Of a DNA stretch of 64,000 bases, positions 10,381 through 23,590 are shown one piece after another. Below the pieces are notes generated by a model that was not told where the DNA came from, did not search any database, and saw nothing but the letters and a program-made list of their open reading frames with translations. A program made the translations under genes and the position numbers. Source of the DNA: Clarkia xantiana subsp. parviflora. Lineage: Eukaryota; Streptophyta; Magnoliopsida; Myrtales; Onagraceae. Position 1 is the stretch's first letter. Every line of letters starts with the position of its first letter. The stretch lies in the NCBI GenBank assembly GCA_036873135.1, contig JAPTYO010000002.1:32541452-32605451 (forward strand). The letters run 5' to 3'.

Positions 10381-13300
10381 TGAGTTATTGATCATGCTTT
10401 TAAGTTGTCGTGATTGTTCGATTTATTGAATGTCGATCAATTTCGTATTTAATTTAATCTCGTTGATGTTCAATTGAAACCGCTCCACTATGAATAGTTA
10501 CTGTTCTCAAACTTGTCCGTGATGCCGATGCAAACTTACATCGTACTGTGCAAAGCTTTAATTGAATATATTTTATTCAATTTAGCATCATGTGTATAAT
10601 TCGTGGTTTACTGGACGATTGGATGTGGAAATTGTTTCAAAGCCTCTCACGCATGTAATAGTGGATTTAGGGTTTTCTTCTTGAGTATTAACAGAACTGT
10701 CGCATGCCTTGTTCATCTTGCTAGTGGAATTAGGTTTTTATATTTGCAAAAAACCTGCTGTGAATTAGTGGGAATGTATAGGCTAGTGGGATTAGTTTTA
10801 TTTGTTCAATGGAATTGAATCCTTCGTTATATATATATATGATGATATGATTATTGCGTGATGACATGAATGATTTTGCCGTAATGTTTGCAATTACGTT
10901 ATTTGCAAATCCTCAGAACAACACGAACATGTATAGTAAGTGGATTGTTGTTGCCAAAGTGACCAATCTAGAATGTTTGCATGTTTCGTACTTAACGTAT
11001 AGTCATTTATCCACTATGATGAAATGCATATTACTGTTTACAAGCAGATAAATTGACATTTATTGGTTATTAGAATTTTAGGATTCTGCCCAAAGGTGAA
11101 TCTCTTTCTATAACCGGTAAACATGATGGGATAATTAATATCTTTGGTTCTATATATTTGTATATCCAAAGATAACTTGTATATTTAACCGAAGATTTTT
11201 CTTAATTGTCCAATAATGGTATGGAATTGAATTAAGATTCGTGTATTGTAGTCGTTGCCCAAATGTCGGTTATAATATACTTTGAAGATTTCCAAATAAT
11301 GATAAGACATTTAATTAAGATTAGTGTATTATAGTTGTTGCCTAAAGGTCGATTATAATATACTCTGACGGTTTCCTATCTGAATCTATTATTTACTAAA
11401 TGAGCATTTATGTATCAATTGCAGCCTTTTCACTTAATTCGCAAGCTGCCTTTGTAGTCGTGTTCAATGGGTTAAACTTTTTTGAATGGTCCGAACAAGT
11501 CATGTTCCATTTGTTTTGGATCTTGACTTGGCACTGCTGGAAGAAAAACCCGCTGATCTTATGGATGAAAGCAGTGAGGATGAGAAGTGGACCCATAAAG
11601 CCTGGGCACGATCTAACAGGTTAACTCTTTCGTTTATGCGAATGACAATTTCTACCAACATTAAGATCACTCTTCCACAAATTGAAAATGCTAAGGAATA
11701 CATTAAATATGTGGAAGATAGATTTCGTTCTACAGACAAGTCACTCACAGGAACACTTATGGCAGAACTCACTACCATGAAGCATACTGGTGTGAGGAGT
11801 ATGCATGATCATGTTCTTGAGATGACTAATATTGCAGCAAGGCTTAAGTCACTGGGGATGGATGTGAATGATTCCTTCTTGGTTCAGTTCATTCTGAATT
11901 CGTTACCTCCTGAATATGGACCTTTCCAAATCAATTACAACACACTTAAGGATAAGTGGAATGTCAGTGAATTGTCCAGTATGCTTATTCAGGAGGAAGC
12001 GAGATTAAAGAAACAAGAAAAACATTCTGTCAACCTCGTGTAAAAGAAAGCTGGTAAAGGACTGAGTGCATGGGCCAACAAGTCTAAGAAAGGGAAGGAT
12101 CCTGAGCACGTCCCTCAGGAGAAAAGAAGGGAACTAGGTGTTAATAAGTGTCTCTTTTGTGAAAAGGCAGGACACTTTAAGAAAGATTGCCTGAAACGCA
12201 AGGCTTGGTTCGAAAAGAAAGGTAACAATAATGTTTTTGTTTGTTTCGAATCAAACTTGATTGAGGTTTCCAATAATACTTGGTGGCTCGATTCTGGTGC
12301 TACAACTCATGTGTCCAATACAATGCAGGGATTCGTTTCAATCCGGACCATAAACGCAAATGAAGAGTTTTTGTTCATGGGAAATCGAATGAAGGCTCAT
12401 CTTGAAGGCATAGGGACTTACAGATTGATTCTAGATTCTGGCTACTGCCTGTATCTGTTTCAAACTCTTTATGTACCTTCAGTATCGAGGAATCTGATTT
12501 CCGTTTCAAAACTTGATGGTTTAGGATTTTCTTTAAAGTTTGGACAAGGATGTTTCAGTTTGTTGAAAAACAATGTTATGGTCGGTTCTGGTGTTCTTTC
12601 TGATGGATTGTATAAACTGAAACTTGATGATGCATTTTATGAATTCTTGCTTACTGTTGTTTATTGTGATACTGGGATTAAGCGTAGCAGAGAGGATGAA
12701 AATTCTTCTTTCTTGTGGCATAAACGTTTAGGTCATATTTCCAAAGAAAGATTGGAAAGAATGGTAAAGAATGAGATTCTTCCAGTTTTGGATTTTACTG
12801 ACTTTCAAGTATGTTTAGATTGCATAAAAGTAAAGCAAACTAAACATAATAAGAAGGATAAAGCCACGAGAAGTAGCCAGCTTCTTGAACTTATACATAC
12901 CAATATATGTGGACCTTTTGATGTTCCTTCCTTTGGAGGAGAAAAGTATTTTATCACCTTTATTGATGATTTTTCACGTTATGGTTATATCTATTTGCTT
13001 AATGAAAAGTCTCAAGCAGTTGACGCCCTTGAGGTGTTTGTGAATGAAGTCGAAATGCAATTAGATAGAAAAGTAAAAGTGGTAAGGTCTGATAGAGGTG
13101 GTGAATATTATGGTAGACATACCGAAACAGGGCAATGTCCTGGTCCTTTTGCAAAATTCCTCGAGAAACGTGGTATTTGTGCACAGTATACAATGCCAGG
13201 TACACCTCAACAAAATGGTGTTGCAGAAAGGCGTAATCGGACTTTAATTGATATGGTTAGGAGTATGATCAGTAACTCTTCTTTACCCAAATCATTGTGG

Positions 13301-14614
13301 ATGTATGCATTAAGGACTGCCGTCTACTTACTGAATATGGTTCCTAGTAAGTCAGTCCCTAAAACTCCTTTTGAGTTATGGACTGCAAGAAAACCTAGTT
13401 TAAGGCATCTTCATGTTTGGGGTTGCCCGGCAGAAGTACGCATTTATAATCCGCATGAAAGAAAGTTGGATTCTTGAACTGTTAGTGGTTACTTTATTGG
13501 TTACCCAGAGAAGTCCAAAGGGTACAGATTTACTGTCCTAATCACACTTCGAGAATTGTAGAAACCGGCAATGCAAGATTCCTTGAGAATGATGAGATTA
13601 GTGGGAGTATCGAAAGACAAACTGTGGATATTAATGAGATAAGGATTGATATCCCTCTGTCTGTAAGTATTCCACAAAACATTGTTCCTGCTGTTGAACG
13701 ACAGTATGACAATAATGAACAATATATAAATGAAGAGATAACCCAGGAAGAAACTAATCATCATCCAGCTCAAATAAATGTTCCACAAGAAATCCATGAT
13801 GAAGCTGATTCTCAGCCAACTAACATAAATGAACCACAAGAAGTGCCATTAAGAAGATCTTTAAGAGAAAGGAGGTCGGCTATTTCGAATGATTATGTGG
13901 TTTATTTGCAAGAATCGGATTTTGACATTGGAATTAATAAAGACCCGGTTTCTTTTTCAAAAGCCATGGAAAGTAGTGAGTCAGGTAAATGGAATGATGC
14001 CATGAATGAAGAATTAAAGTCAATGGAGTATAACAAAGTTTGGGATCTCGTTGAGTTACCAAATGGATGTAAGCAGGTCGGGTATAAATGGGTCTTCAAG
14101 ACCAAACTTGACAAGAATGGAAACATCGAGCGATATAAAGCTCGATTGGTCGCTAAAGGTTATACCCAGAAAGGTGGCATTGATTATAAAGAGACATTTT
14201 CACCTGTCTCTAGGAAAGACTCTTTAAGGATAATCTTGGCTTTGGTGGCTCAGTATGATTTAGAGTTACACCAAATGGACGTGAAAACAGCCTTTCTTAA
14301 TGGAGATCTTGAGGAGGAAGTATATATGGACCAGCCTGAAGGTTTCTCAACTGATGATAAAGGTCACATGGTATGTAAGCTTAAGAAGTCAATATACAGA
14401 CTGAAGCAAGCTTCCCGCCAATGGTACATCAAGTTTAATGATACCATAACTTCTTTCGGTTTTAAAGAAAACACCGTTGACAGGTGCATATATCGAAAGA
14501 TCAGTGGGAGTAAGTTCATATTTTTAGTTATGTATGTTGATGATATTTTACTTGCTGCTAATGATTTTGGCATATTGCATGAGACCAAAACTTTTCTTTC
14601 TAAGAATTTTGAAA

Positions 14615-15135
14615 GGGTTAAGGTCTTTTGGTCTATTATGTTTGACAACTTTTGGTTTTTGGTCAATGATGTTTTTTTTAACCTAGTTTTGGTACCATAT
14701 GTTTGTATATTTTTTCTAGTTTTGGTCAGACCGTTACATTCCGTCCATTTTTTGACATATTCAAGTCACGTGATCCACTATAAACTTTAAATTTAGTCCA
14801 TCTAATACTTTCTTAACCTTTTTTTTGTTCAATTTAGTCCCGAAGTTTCAAAATTGACCCCAATTGGACAATAGGTCCAATTGAATTTTTGAAACTTCGG
14901 GACTAAATTGAACAAAAAAAAGGTTATGAAAGTATTAGAGGGACTAAATTGAACAAAACTGAAAGTTTAGGGTGGATCACGTGGCTTGTACATGTAAAAA
15001 AATGGACGGAATGTAATGGTCTGACCAAAAATAGAAAAAATCTGCAAACATATGGTACCAAAACTAGGAAAAAAAACATCATGGACCAAAACCCAAAAAT
15101 GGTCAAACATCATGGACCAAAAGACCTGTAAACCC
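14615..15135. mobile_element. Foldback MITE B (Mutator-like), 521 bp, inside Copia RT
   Basis: An exact 9-bp TSD ATTTTGAAA lies at 14606-14614 and 15136-15144. The ends GGGTTAAGGTCTTTTGGTC and GACCTGTAAACCC are inverted, and the arms run to a centre near 14870 (CCCCAATTGGACAATAGGTCCAATTG). Removing the element and one TSD copy rejoins the RT frame exactly, so it landed after the Copia insertion. Confidence 0.95.
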
Positions 15136-15631
15136 ATTTTGAAATGAAAGATATGGGAGAGGCATCCTATGTGATTGGACTTGAAATTTTCCGTGATAGA
15201 TCACAATGACTGTTAGGATTGTCTCAGAAAGCTTATGCAGAAAGGGTACTAGAAAGATTTGGGATGCATAAATGTTCTCCCGGAATAGTACCAGTGCAGA
15301 AAGGAGATAAGTTTAGTCTCATGCAATGCCTAAAGAATGATGTGGAATGTAAAGAAATGAAATCTATTCTTTATGTTGCTGTTGTTGGTAGTCTAATGTA
15401 TTTACAGACATGCACAAGGCCGGATCTCAGCTTTGCAGTTGGGATATTAGGAAGATATTTAAGCAATCCCGGCATGGATCATTGGAAAGCTGCAAAGAAA
15501 GTACTTAGGTACGTATAAGGCACGAAGGATGACATGCTCATGTACAAGAAGATTGACCAATTGGAAGTAGTTGGTTATTCAGATTCAGATTTTGCTGGTT
15601 GCAAAGACAGTAGAAAATCCACTTTTGGCTA

Positions 15632-16348
15632 TGATGGGTTCGACTACAGCCGCCAGGCCCTTTAACGGTGAGGAAACGGCAAACAGGCCCACCAGGCCCC
15701 AAATGAAGGTCAAGATGACCGAGGAGAAGGGTCCCGACGAAGGGAGTCCCGATGATGAAAGGTCCCGACAGAGTCGGTCCCGACAGCTGAGCTGGAAGCT
15801 CCCGATGGAAAGCCTTTAAGTAGGTCCCGATGACGAATCCCTGAGAACGATTGGCCCTGTCACGATGACGAGGGGCCCCGAGCGGTGACACAATGAGGCA
15901 ACTTTGGAGTCCCCGACGGGAGTCGGGACTCGTTACCAGAGGATAAGGCCAAGATACGCGGGGCGTGGCCGAGATACGCAGGACGTGGTTAAGATACACG
16001 GAGCGTGGCCGAGATACGCGGGGCGTGGCCGAGATAAGCGAAATCATGGCCTAGATAGGCGGGATCACATCCGAGATACGCGGGATACGGGCTAACCACC
16101 CCCAACGGTTCACCAGGTACCTGAGGCATCTCTTCGCCTATAAAAGGGCAAGAGGTCACCTCAGAACACTTACGTTGAATTCAATACACTTTGAGATTAC
16201 TGCTTGCCAGTCATACGAGATACTCATTTAAGCATCAGAGAGGGATTCTGGGTCACCGCCCGGTCTATCCCCTCTTGCAGGATTGCGTGGAGCAAAGGAG
16301 CTAGGATTGCCGTCAAAGTCCGTACCGGAGTTCCACCGTGATCCAACA
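15632..16348 (+). repeat. 5' LTR of Gypsy element A
   Basis: 717 bp, TGATGGGTTCGA to CCGTGATCCAACA, matching the layout of the element B LTRs. The U3 part has a 20-bp tandem repeat (unit like GGCCGAGATACGCGGGGCGT, about 15947-16090). A TATA box is at 16139. The conserved ACTCATTTAAGCATCAGAGA stretch lies near the U5 end. Confidence 0.9.
16121..16164. promoter_or_regulatory. TATA box in the loop of an inverted repeat (element A LTR)
   Basis: TATAAAA (16139-16145) is flanked by paired arms: CTGAGG (16121) with CCTCAG (16159-16164), CTCTT with AAGAG, and GCC with GGGC. The element B LTRs keep the same layout with different arm sequence. Confidence 0.75.
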
Positions 16349-16384
16349 TTGGCGCCGTCTGTGGGAATCAAACAAAAAGCTGAT

Positions 16385-19300
16385 ATGCCTTCTACTCGAT
16401 CGATGGCGGCTGGCAAGCACAGAAGACAGGGACAATCCGGTGGTTCCCGTCACCCCGCTGCAACAAATCTGGATTCAGTACCAGAACAGGAGGAAAACCA
16501 GAACCATCCCCCGGCTGAGCTCTCCCAGACAGGGGGGCACAATGAAGGTCCCGAAGATATTGCTCCTCAGCACCAGGGCAATAGGGGGCAGGAGGCTCCC
16601 CCAGCTACAGACTTGACAAGGGCCGTGGCAGAAGCCATGCCCATGTTTCTGGCAGCCGTGGAGGCTCTCTTGGATCGGAGAGAGGCTGCGAAGAGGCAGG
16701 AGGAGATGCCCCCGTTGGAAGAAGTGGCCCCACCAACAGAGGGTCGGAACGCACAGGAAGCCCCGCCCCGAGGCCAGGACAGAAGTAGGGCATCCGGTCA
16801 GCCGGAGAGGTTCGTGGTTGATGGGCCAGGACCAGTACAGCACAGGACCATTCCCCTGAATGGTCCCATCACTCCCGACCAGGTGGTAAAGATCGTGAAC
16901 ATCTGTATGGGAGAACAGAAGCCGCTGGTGTCGGAGCTAAGGGATCGATCCACTCATCCCTTCGTTCCCCGACTCATCGACACCCTAGCCCCGCCTGGGC
17001 TAGGTATCCCTACGATAAAGGAGTACGATGGCGAAGGAGACCCGCTTCGCCATGTCCAGAAGCACCTCATGGCGTGCCTGGGAAGAGCCCCGAATGAAGA
17101 CATAGTGTGTACATTGTTCCCGAACACACTCGGAGAAAGAGCCCTGACCTGGTTCTTCAGTCTGCCCCCAGGCTGCATCACTTGCTGGGCAGATATGCAC
17201 GACCGGTTCATCCAGCAGTATCAGGGTCGGAGACGTTTATTGAAGAGCGTGAGGTCCCTGACCCAGGTGGTACAGAGGCCCGACGAATCGCTGGCACACT
17301 ATTACCAGCGGTACACTGCCAGTGTGGCAGAGATTGACGAAGAGATCTCGGAAGGTGAGACCATTCGTACCTTTATTCGGAACTTAACGGCCCCCTATGG
17401 TTCCGACCTGATGCACAGCGTGGCTGAGAAAGCTGTGTGGAATATGGAGGCACTACAGAAGAGGGTGAAACGGAAAATCGATGTCCAGGAGTCAAAGATA
17501 GCCGCAGGAGAGTTGGAGCCCCCAAAGTCAAACAAAGGAAAGCAGTCGGTTAAACCCTTCGACGATCGTAAGTCAAAGGGCAAACCCGAGAATAGTCGGA
17601 ATCGAGGCCGACCTGATCGAAGGGACGATAGGCGTTCTTCAAGGAAGGATAAGCGGGAGGATCTCGACATTCTTCTCAACTGCTCCATGGCAGAGGTACT
17701 GACGGTCATGGAACGACAAGGTATCTCAAGGTACCCCACAAAGAAGGATGGAGAATTCTTGGGATCTCGCACGGATCGCTACTGCCGATTTCACCGCGCA
17801 AATGGTCACGACACCAATCACTGTCGGGAACTGAAGAAGGAGATCGAAAAGCTGATCCAGAAGGGGAAGCTCAAGGAATTTGTCGGGGATAAGCGGTGTC
17901 GATCCCGCTCTCGGTCCCGATCGCGGTCCCGTTCCCGATCCCGCGATCGGTCCCCAAAGAAGAAGAGAACCGATCCAGAGTCATCCGGTGCTCGCAAGGA
18001 GAGACGGGGCACTATCAATGTGATCCATGGAGGATTTGCTGCTGGAGGTGATACTTCATCCGCCCGAGAGGTCTATGCCTCTAGAATCCCTACGGCGGTG
18101 GTGCTGGGTAAGAGGTCCCGATCCTGGACCTTGAAAGCAGAGATGGTAATCTCCTTTTCGTCGGAAGATCTCATAGGCGTGGAGACTCCGCACGACGACG
18201 CCTTGGTGGTAACCTTGGATGTAGACGGGTTTGAGATGAAGCGAATTCTAATCGACGGAGGGAGCTCCTCCGACATTCTATTCATGGACGCGTTGGAGGC
18301 TATGGGGAAAACAAAGAAAGATCTAAAGGAGGCAAACTTCCCGATGGTCGGGTTCTCTGGCTCAACCTCCTATCCGCTAGGAGTAATCACCTTACCAGTG
18401 GAGTTTGGTAGCGGGTGGAAATCAGAAAGGAGGAACGTGGAGTTCGTTGTGGTTGATTCCGCGGGGACCTACTACGCGATTATCGGGAGGACCACTATTA
18501 ACCCCCTGATGGCGGTCGCCTCGACAGTGCACCAGAAGATGAAGTTCCCGACCGACCACGGAGTCGGAGAGGTCAAGGGCGACCATGTGGCTTCCCGAAA
18601 ATGTTATGTTAATGCCACCCGAAGGAGGAGACGAGAGGCCATGACTGTCCTTCAGACAGACACAGATCCCAGAGAAGAATTCGGGCGCCCCGCCCCCGTA
18701 GAAGATCTGAAAGAAGTCGAGATAGATGGACCCCAGAGGAAGGTGAAAATCAGGTCTGCTCTGACGGAGGAGACAGCCCATAAATTGGTGGAGTTACTGA
18801 AAGAGTTCAAGGAACTGTTTGCCTGGTCCCCGAGCGATATGCCAGGAATCAGTCCCGATGTGATCGTACACGAGCTGAAGATAGACCCCGCGATCAAGCC
18901 TATCACACAGAAAAGGCGTCCGATGGGCACGGACAAGAAGATCGCGATCCAGCAGGAGGTGGGCAGGTTGCTCGATGCCGGGTTCATTAAAGAACTTCGA
19001 TTCCAGACTTGGGTTGCTAATCCAGTGCTGGTGAAGAAGACTAACGGCAAATGGCGAATGTGTGTGGACTTCCGCGACTTGAACAAGGCTTGCCTAAAGG
19101 ACTGCTACCCACTCCCGAGAATCGACCAATTGGTGGATGCCACGTCGGGACACGAGCTGTTGAGTTTTATGGATGCGTATTCAGGCTACAACCAGATCAA
19201 GATGGCCAAGGAAGACGCTCCCCACACAGCGTTCTACGCAGACAGTGACATCTATCACTACGATGTCATGCCTTTCGGGTTGATCAATGCTGGGGCAACC

Positions 19301-20911
19301 TACCAGCGGATGGTGAACAAGCTGTTCAGAGATATGCTGGGGGAAACCATGGAGGCTTACGTGGATGATATGCTGGTGAAATCCCGACAAGCCGAGGATC
19401 ATGTGCACAATCTAACCATGGCGTTTGAGCGGATGAGGCTTCATCACGTTCGCTTAAACCCGACGAAATGTGCCTTCGGAGTCCACTCAGGGAAATTCTT
19501 GGGCTTTATGGTGAGACAGAGAGGAATTGAGGTGAATCCCGAGAAGCTGAGGGCGATTGAGGAGATGCAGTCTCCGATAAACCATCGGGAGGTACAAGTG
19601 CTGAATGGCCGACTAGCTGCAATGAATCGCTTCCTGTCCAAGGCGAGTGACCGATCAATGCCATTTTTTGAAGTCCTGAGGGCCAACAAGAAATTTGAAT
19701 GGACCGCCAAGTGTGAAGAGGCGTTCCAAGCACTCAAGCAGCACCTTCGCACCCTCCCGCCGTTGGCGAAACCGGTTCCAGGCGAGCCGCTCTACCTTTA
19801 TTTGGCTGTTTCTGAATTTGCCATTAGCTCTGTGTTAGTAAAGATTGTCGAGGGTAATAAAGTCCCCGTCTATTATGTAAGCAAGGCGTTTGCCAAGTCT
19901 GAATTGAACTATCCTGCTGTTGAGAAGTACCTCTTTGCGTTGATTATTACTGCTCGGAAGCTAAGGCCTTATTTCCACGCACACGAGATCACCGTGCTGA
20001 CGAACCAGCCTTTGAAGCATTTTTTGAACCGACCGGATGCGTCGGGGAGATTAGTGAAATGGGCAGTAGAGCTTAGTGAGTTTCGCATACACTTCGCTCC
20101 AAGAACGGCCATTAAGGGCCAGGCATTGGCAGATTTCATAGCAGAATCTACAGCCCCCGATCTGGAAGAAGCGGGTCCTGTAGAGGGGGCAACCATGGAG
20201 GTTCCGATAGAAGAACAACCAGAGAGGGCAGAGCAATCAGAACAGCCAAACGAAGAAAATACCTGGGAAATGTACACGGATGGCTCCTCGAGTTCGGACG
20301 GATCAGGAGCGGGCTTTTTGTTGATACCACCGGGTGAAGGAGAACCGCTTCGATACGCCTTGGCTTTAACATTCAAGGCCACAAACAATGAAGCGGAATA
20401 TGAAGCTCTTATCACGGGTCTAAAAATTGCTAGAGGCACGGGAGTCGATCACTTGAGAGTGAAGTGTGACGCAGCTTTAATCGTAAACTAGGTTCAAGGG
20501 CGATACGAAGCGAGGAGTCCGATAATGAAGAAATAATTACGCGAGGTGCAAGCCCTGAAGGAGAGCTTTAAAAGCTTCGATATCGAGGCAATCCCGAGGG
20601 AGGAAAACGTAGAGGCAGACGCCCTGAGCAAATTTGCCCTGGGGGCACCCTTAGAGGAAAATCCGAAGGTGCACTTCTTGGAGAAGGTGATCTTATCGAC
20701 CATCGACCCGACGCAGGTGTGCACCATTGAAACAAAATCGGAGGAGGAGCCCACTTGGATGACCCCGATAGTCGCGTACCTGACTACGAGGGCAGTCCCC
20801 GATGATAAGGTAGCAGCAGACAGGATATGTCGGATCGCGTCTAATTATGTGATGCTAGACCATAAGCTATACAAGAAGGGCTGATTCTCCACTCCGTACT
20901 TGAAGTGTGTG
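16385..20911 (+). pseudogene. Gypsy A gag-pol: long open Gag-PR-RT-RH, then stops
   Basis: From ATG at 16385 the frame is open for 1,368 codons to TAG at 20489. Order: Gag; a knuckle-like CRFHRANGHDTNHC (about 17790); an RS-rich basic segment (RSRSRS..., about 17893-17970); a protease whose active site reads LIDGGSSSDIL, with DGGS where DTG or DSG is common; RT (MPFGLINAGATYQR, YVDD); RNase H; and a second RNase H starting MYTDGSSSSDGSG. The second RNase H is the hallmark of Tat-lineage Gypsy elements. TAG at 20489 replaces a Gln codon of element B, and a TAA follows near 20534. Sequence is lost within the start of integrase. ATG at 16385 was chosen because it is just past the primer site and aligns with element B's Gag start. 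Confidence 0.9.
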
Positions 20912-21688
20912 CACAATCATATCATGGGGCCATATCATGGAAAAGTGGGAAGGAGTCTGTTCTTGCTGCATCCACAATGGAAGCAGAGTTTGTGGCGTGC
21001 TTTGAAGCCACTGTTCATGCATTATGGCTGCGGAACTTTATTTCAGGACTTGAGGTTGTCGACACCATTAGTAAGCCGCTGAAAATTTATTGTGATAATT
21101 CCGCCGCAGTTTTCTTCTCTAAAAACGACAGATACTCGAAGGGTGCCAAACATATGGATATAAAGTATTTGGCCGTTAAGGAAGAAGTTCAGAAGCATAA
21201 AGTGTCCATTCACCATATAAGCACTGAGCTAATGATCGCAGATCCTTTGACGAAAGGATTACAACCAAAGACATTTAGGGAGCATGTCACTAGAATGGGT
21301 CTTGGTTATAAAGATGAATGAAATTTATGATGGTACTTAGGACACTTTGAGCTCAAACATATGCTTCTGACTTATGTTTTATTTTCTTGTTTATTATGAC
21401 TGTATATACGTGATGCTTTACGTAACAAGAAAATATTATTTCAAAGCATTAGGTGGACCTTGATGTGTTTATATATATTGCTTACAAGCTTACATTTGAT
21501 AAGATGTGACTGTCGTGGTATATGGAAGGGAGTATGCTACTTAAATAAGTGTATGACCGCCATAACCCACATTTGCAGATTATTGAGTGTAAGTGATTAT
21601 GATGAACGGGAAGATTAAATCTTTACGCGCGACTTATGTTTTCCATAAAGATGTAAGAATTATGTGATTATCTGACCAAGTGGGAGAA

Positions 21689-22098
21689 TGTAAGAATATA
21701 TATATATTAATGTTACGTTATATATATATTCTAATTATATGTGGCCAGATAATATTAATGGACATAAATATATTGAATAATATAATATGTATTTTATTAT
21801 ATTATATCAATATATATCTTTATGGTATGATTTAATATCGACCTTTCGATTGACTACTCGATGGACGTACCAGATTAATGCTAATATATTAAACGGTTAC
21901 TCCATCTAACCGTCTCCGCACAGAAAGAGTTGACAATGGAGAGAAGTGGAACCGTTCTTATGGGAAATCAAATCGACTGATCAGAGACCAAGAAGATCAA
22001 TGGAACCGAAGCATATTCCAGGTATGTTATTCCGCACTAAACTTCAACCCTCATAGAGCATGATCAAGATCCGGGCAATTACAGATTTCAAACTTACA
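21689..22098 (+). repeat. 3' LTR of Copia element
   Basis: 410 bp. It differs from the 5' LTR by a shorter TA run, loss of about 40 bp after AAACGGT, and a few substitutions. Confidence 0.94.
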
Positions 22099-22103
22099 TC
22101 AAT

Positions 22104-23590
22104 TGCTAATGATTCTACCAGGAAGGCGATAACACACTTACACATTTCAAATTTCATATCATTTGGTGGAAAACTTCAAATTAGGTTTTCCATGGCTGCC
22201 GGAGACGTTGGAGACCGGTGTCTGGAATTGGTGCAATGGAACATTGGGACTGCTTTCAATCTTCAAAATCATTTTTTTAAGGACCTGCTTTGAAAAAAAT
22301 TATGTTCATCCGTCTGAGAAGAACCTCACTTCAGCTCTGTAAAAGTCATATGAGAGAATTCTTTATTGATGAATGGTAATTGAATCTCTTAAGCTTATTA
22401 TAACTAACAGTTTATGCATTTTTTTGCCATGGCTCATCTGGTTATGTTTAGTCAGTTCTTATTTGGAATTGCCACTGGACCGGTTTATTGACATGGTTAA
22501 CAATGATGAGATGTTAGTCATACTCTATAGTCTATCTATACACCTGATTAGTTTGCTAGGAAGAATATAGCAGCTAATGGCTAATGCTAATACTTGGTAA
22601 TTACAATCTAAAAATCTGATTGGCAGCAAATTCTTGGAAGATTGTAGTAATGCTCCGTAATTACAGTCTATAAACCTGATTGGCAGCAAATTTTTAGGAA
22701 AACTATTGTTAATGCTTGTAAATTAAAGTGAGAAACTTGGTTGAAGTTACAAAACTAAACTTAGTTTCTGCTACAAATTTATAGTTATTTTGTAATTCTA
22801 GATAGGCTAACAAATGTTTGTTAATTACAACAAACTTGTTTGAGAAGTGCAAAATTTAGTTTTACTGCGACAAACTTTGCAGTTTTTCTTTAGTAATCTA
22901 GGAAGACTAGCTAATGTTTGGTAATTGCAGTGGGAAACTTGATTAGCAGTATAAAAATTTAATTTAAATTATTACGGGTTTGTTTTTAGTACAAGCAATA
23001 CATGTTTTTTCAACTTTATAGATCTAAAAAATACACCAGTAATCCATCATACATTGCTTTTTAACACCTTACAATTTTCAGACACCTAAAAGCAACAACA
23101 ATATTATATCACATTTTTTTCAAGGCCATACAACTTCCATACACCTCAAAGCAATATAAATAATTTCTCTAGCTTTCTTTTTTCACAATTTATAAGTTTC
23201 AGACACAAAAAAATCAACATAAATAATTTCTCATACTTTATTTTTTCACAACTTATGAGTTTCAGACACAAAAAATCAACAGAAATAATTTCTCATACTT
23301 TATTTTTTCACAACTTATAAGTTTCAGACACCAAAAATGAACAACTATAGAGTTTTTTGGTGGTGGTGACCGGAGTAAGATGGTGGTCGGTCAGAGTAGG
23401 TGGTTGCCGGCCGGAGTAGGGTGGTGGCCGGCCGGAGTTGGGTGGTGGCCGGCCGAAATTGGGTGGTTTCCGACGGAGTTGAGTGGTGGTTGTTTTAATT
23501 TGACTCTAGGGGTAACTTCGTCACTTCATATTTGGTAGAATAACCTATTAATATAAACAGAATATTAGAAAGCGGAATTCCAACTTTTCG
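22104..23590. other. Interior of split foldback element; no gene recognised
   Basis: AT-rich. A diverged repeat of about 80 bp (GGTAATTACA...TTGGCAGCAAA) occurs several times at 22565-22960. No domain was recognised in the short ORFs at 22060-22570. 23350-23490 has GGTGG/CCGG units similar to those at 7985-8085. Confidence 0.5.
23150..23338. repeat. Tandem repeat, about 62-bp unit, three copies
   Basis: The unit contains AATAATTTCTC, TTTTTTCACAACTTAT and AGTTTCAGACAC. The last two copies are nearly identical and the first is more diverged. Confidence 0.8.

Larger units (their letters stand above)
15632..20911 (+). mobile_element. Ty3/Gypsy element A (Tat type), 3'-truncated, inside Copia RNase H
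   Basis: It has a 5' LTR (15632-16348), a primer-binding site (TGGCGCCGTCTGTGGGA, 16350-16366) and gag-pol through the second RNase H. It stops soon after YLKCV near 20911. The rest of integrase, any antisense gene and the 3' LTR are absent. Copia sequence resumes at about 20915. No TSD can be tested because one end is lost. It belongs to the same family as element B at 26875-38276. Confidence 0.9.
11400..21321 (+). pseudogene. Copia gag-pol, frameshifted and interrupted
   Basis: Gag begins near 11400 (NGLNFFEWSEQV), shifts frame near 11507, and ends with a CCHC knuckle ([14 protein letters not shown], about 12150). A TAA at 12041-12043 interrupts it. Protease [12 protein letters not shown] is near 12281. 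The integrase has HKRLGHIS...[20 protein letters not shown] and [14 protein letters not shown]; it meets TGA at 13475-13477 and a frameshift near 13530. RT has KARLVAKGYTQ, QMDVKTAFLNGDL and YVDD (about 14535). MITE B splits RT after SKNFE. The chain resumes at 15136 (FEMKDMGEASYVIG), has a TGA at 15207-15209 and a TAA near 15517, and reaches the RNase H part DSDFAGCKDSRKST. It is then cut by Gypsy A and ends at 20915-21321 (GAISWKSGKE, STMEAEFVA, ADPLTKGL). It cannot encode a working polyprotein. Confidence 0.93.
9903..22098 (+). mobile_element. Ty1/Copia LTR retrotransposon, 12.2 kb including insertions
   Basis: The element has 5' LTR 9903-10365, primer-binding site 10368-10380, a decayed gag-pol, a polypurine tract (about 21678-21688, AAGTGGGAGAA) and 3' LTR 21689-22098. 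The 5-bp TSD TCAAT is exact (9898-9902 and 22099-22103). Domain order protease-integrase-RT-RNase H defines Copia. Two later insertions break it: MITE B (14615-15135) and Gypsy A (15632 to about 20911). Without them the element is about 6.4 kb. Confidence 0.96.

Noticed and set aside
15538..16047. Minus-strand ORF of 169 codons in Gypsy A LTR
   Set aside because: It crosses the Copia/Gypsy boundary and the LTR, so it cannot be an ancestral gene.
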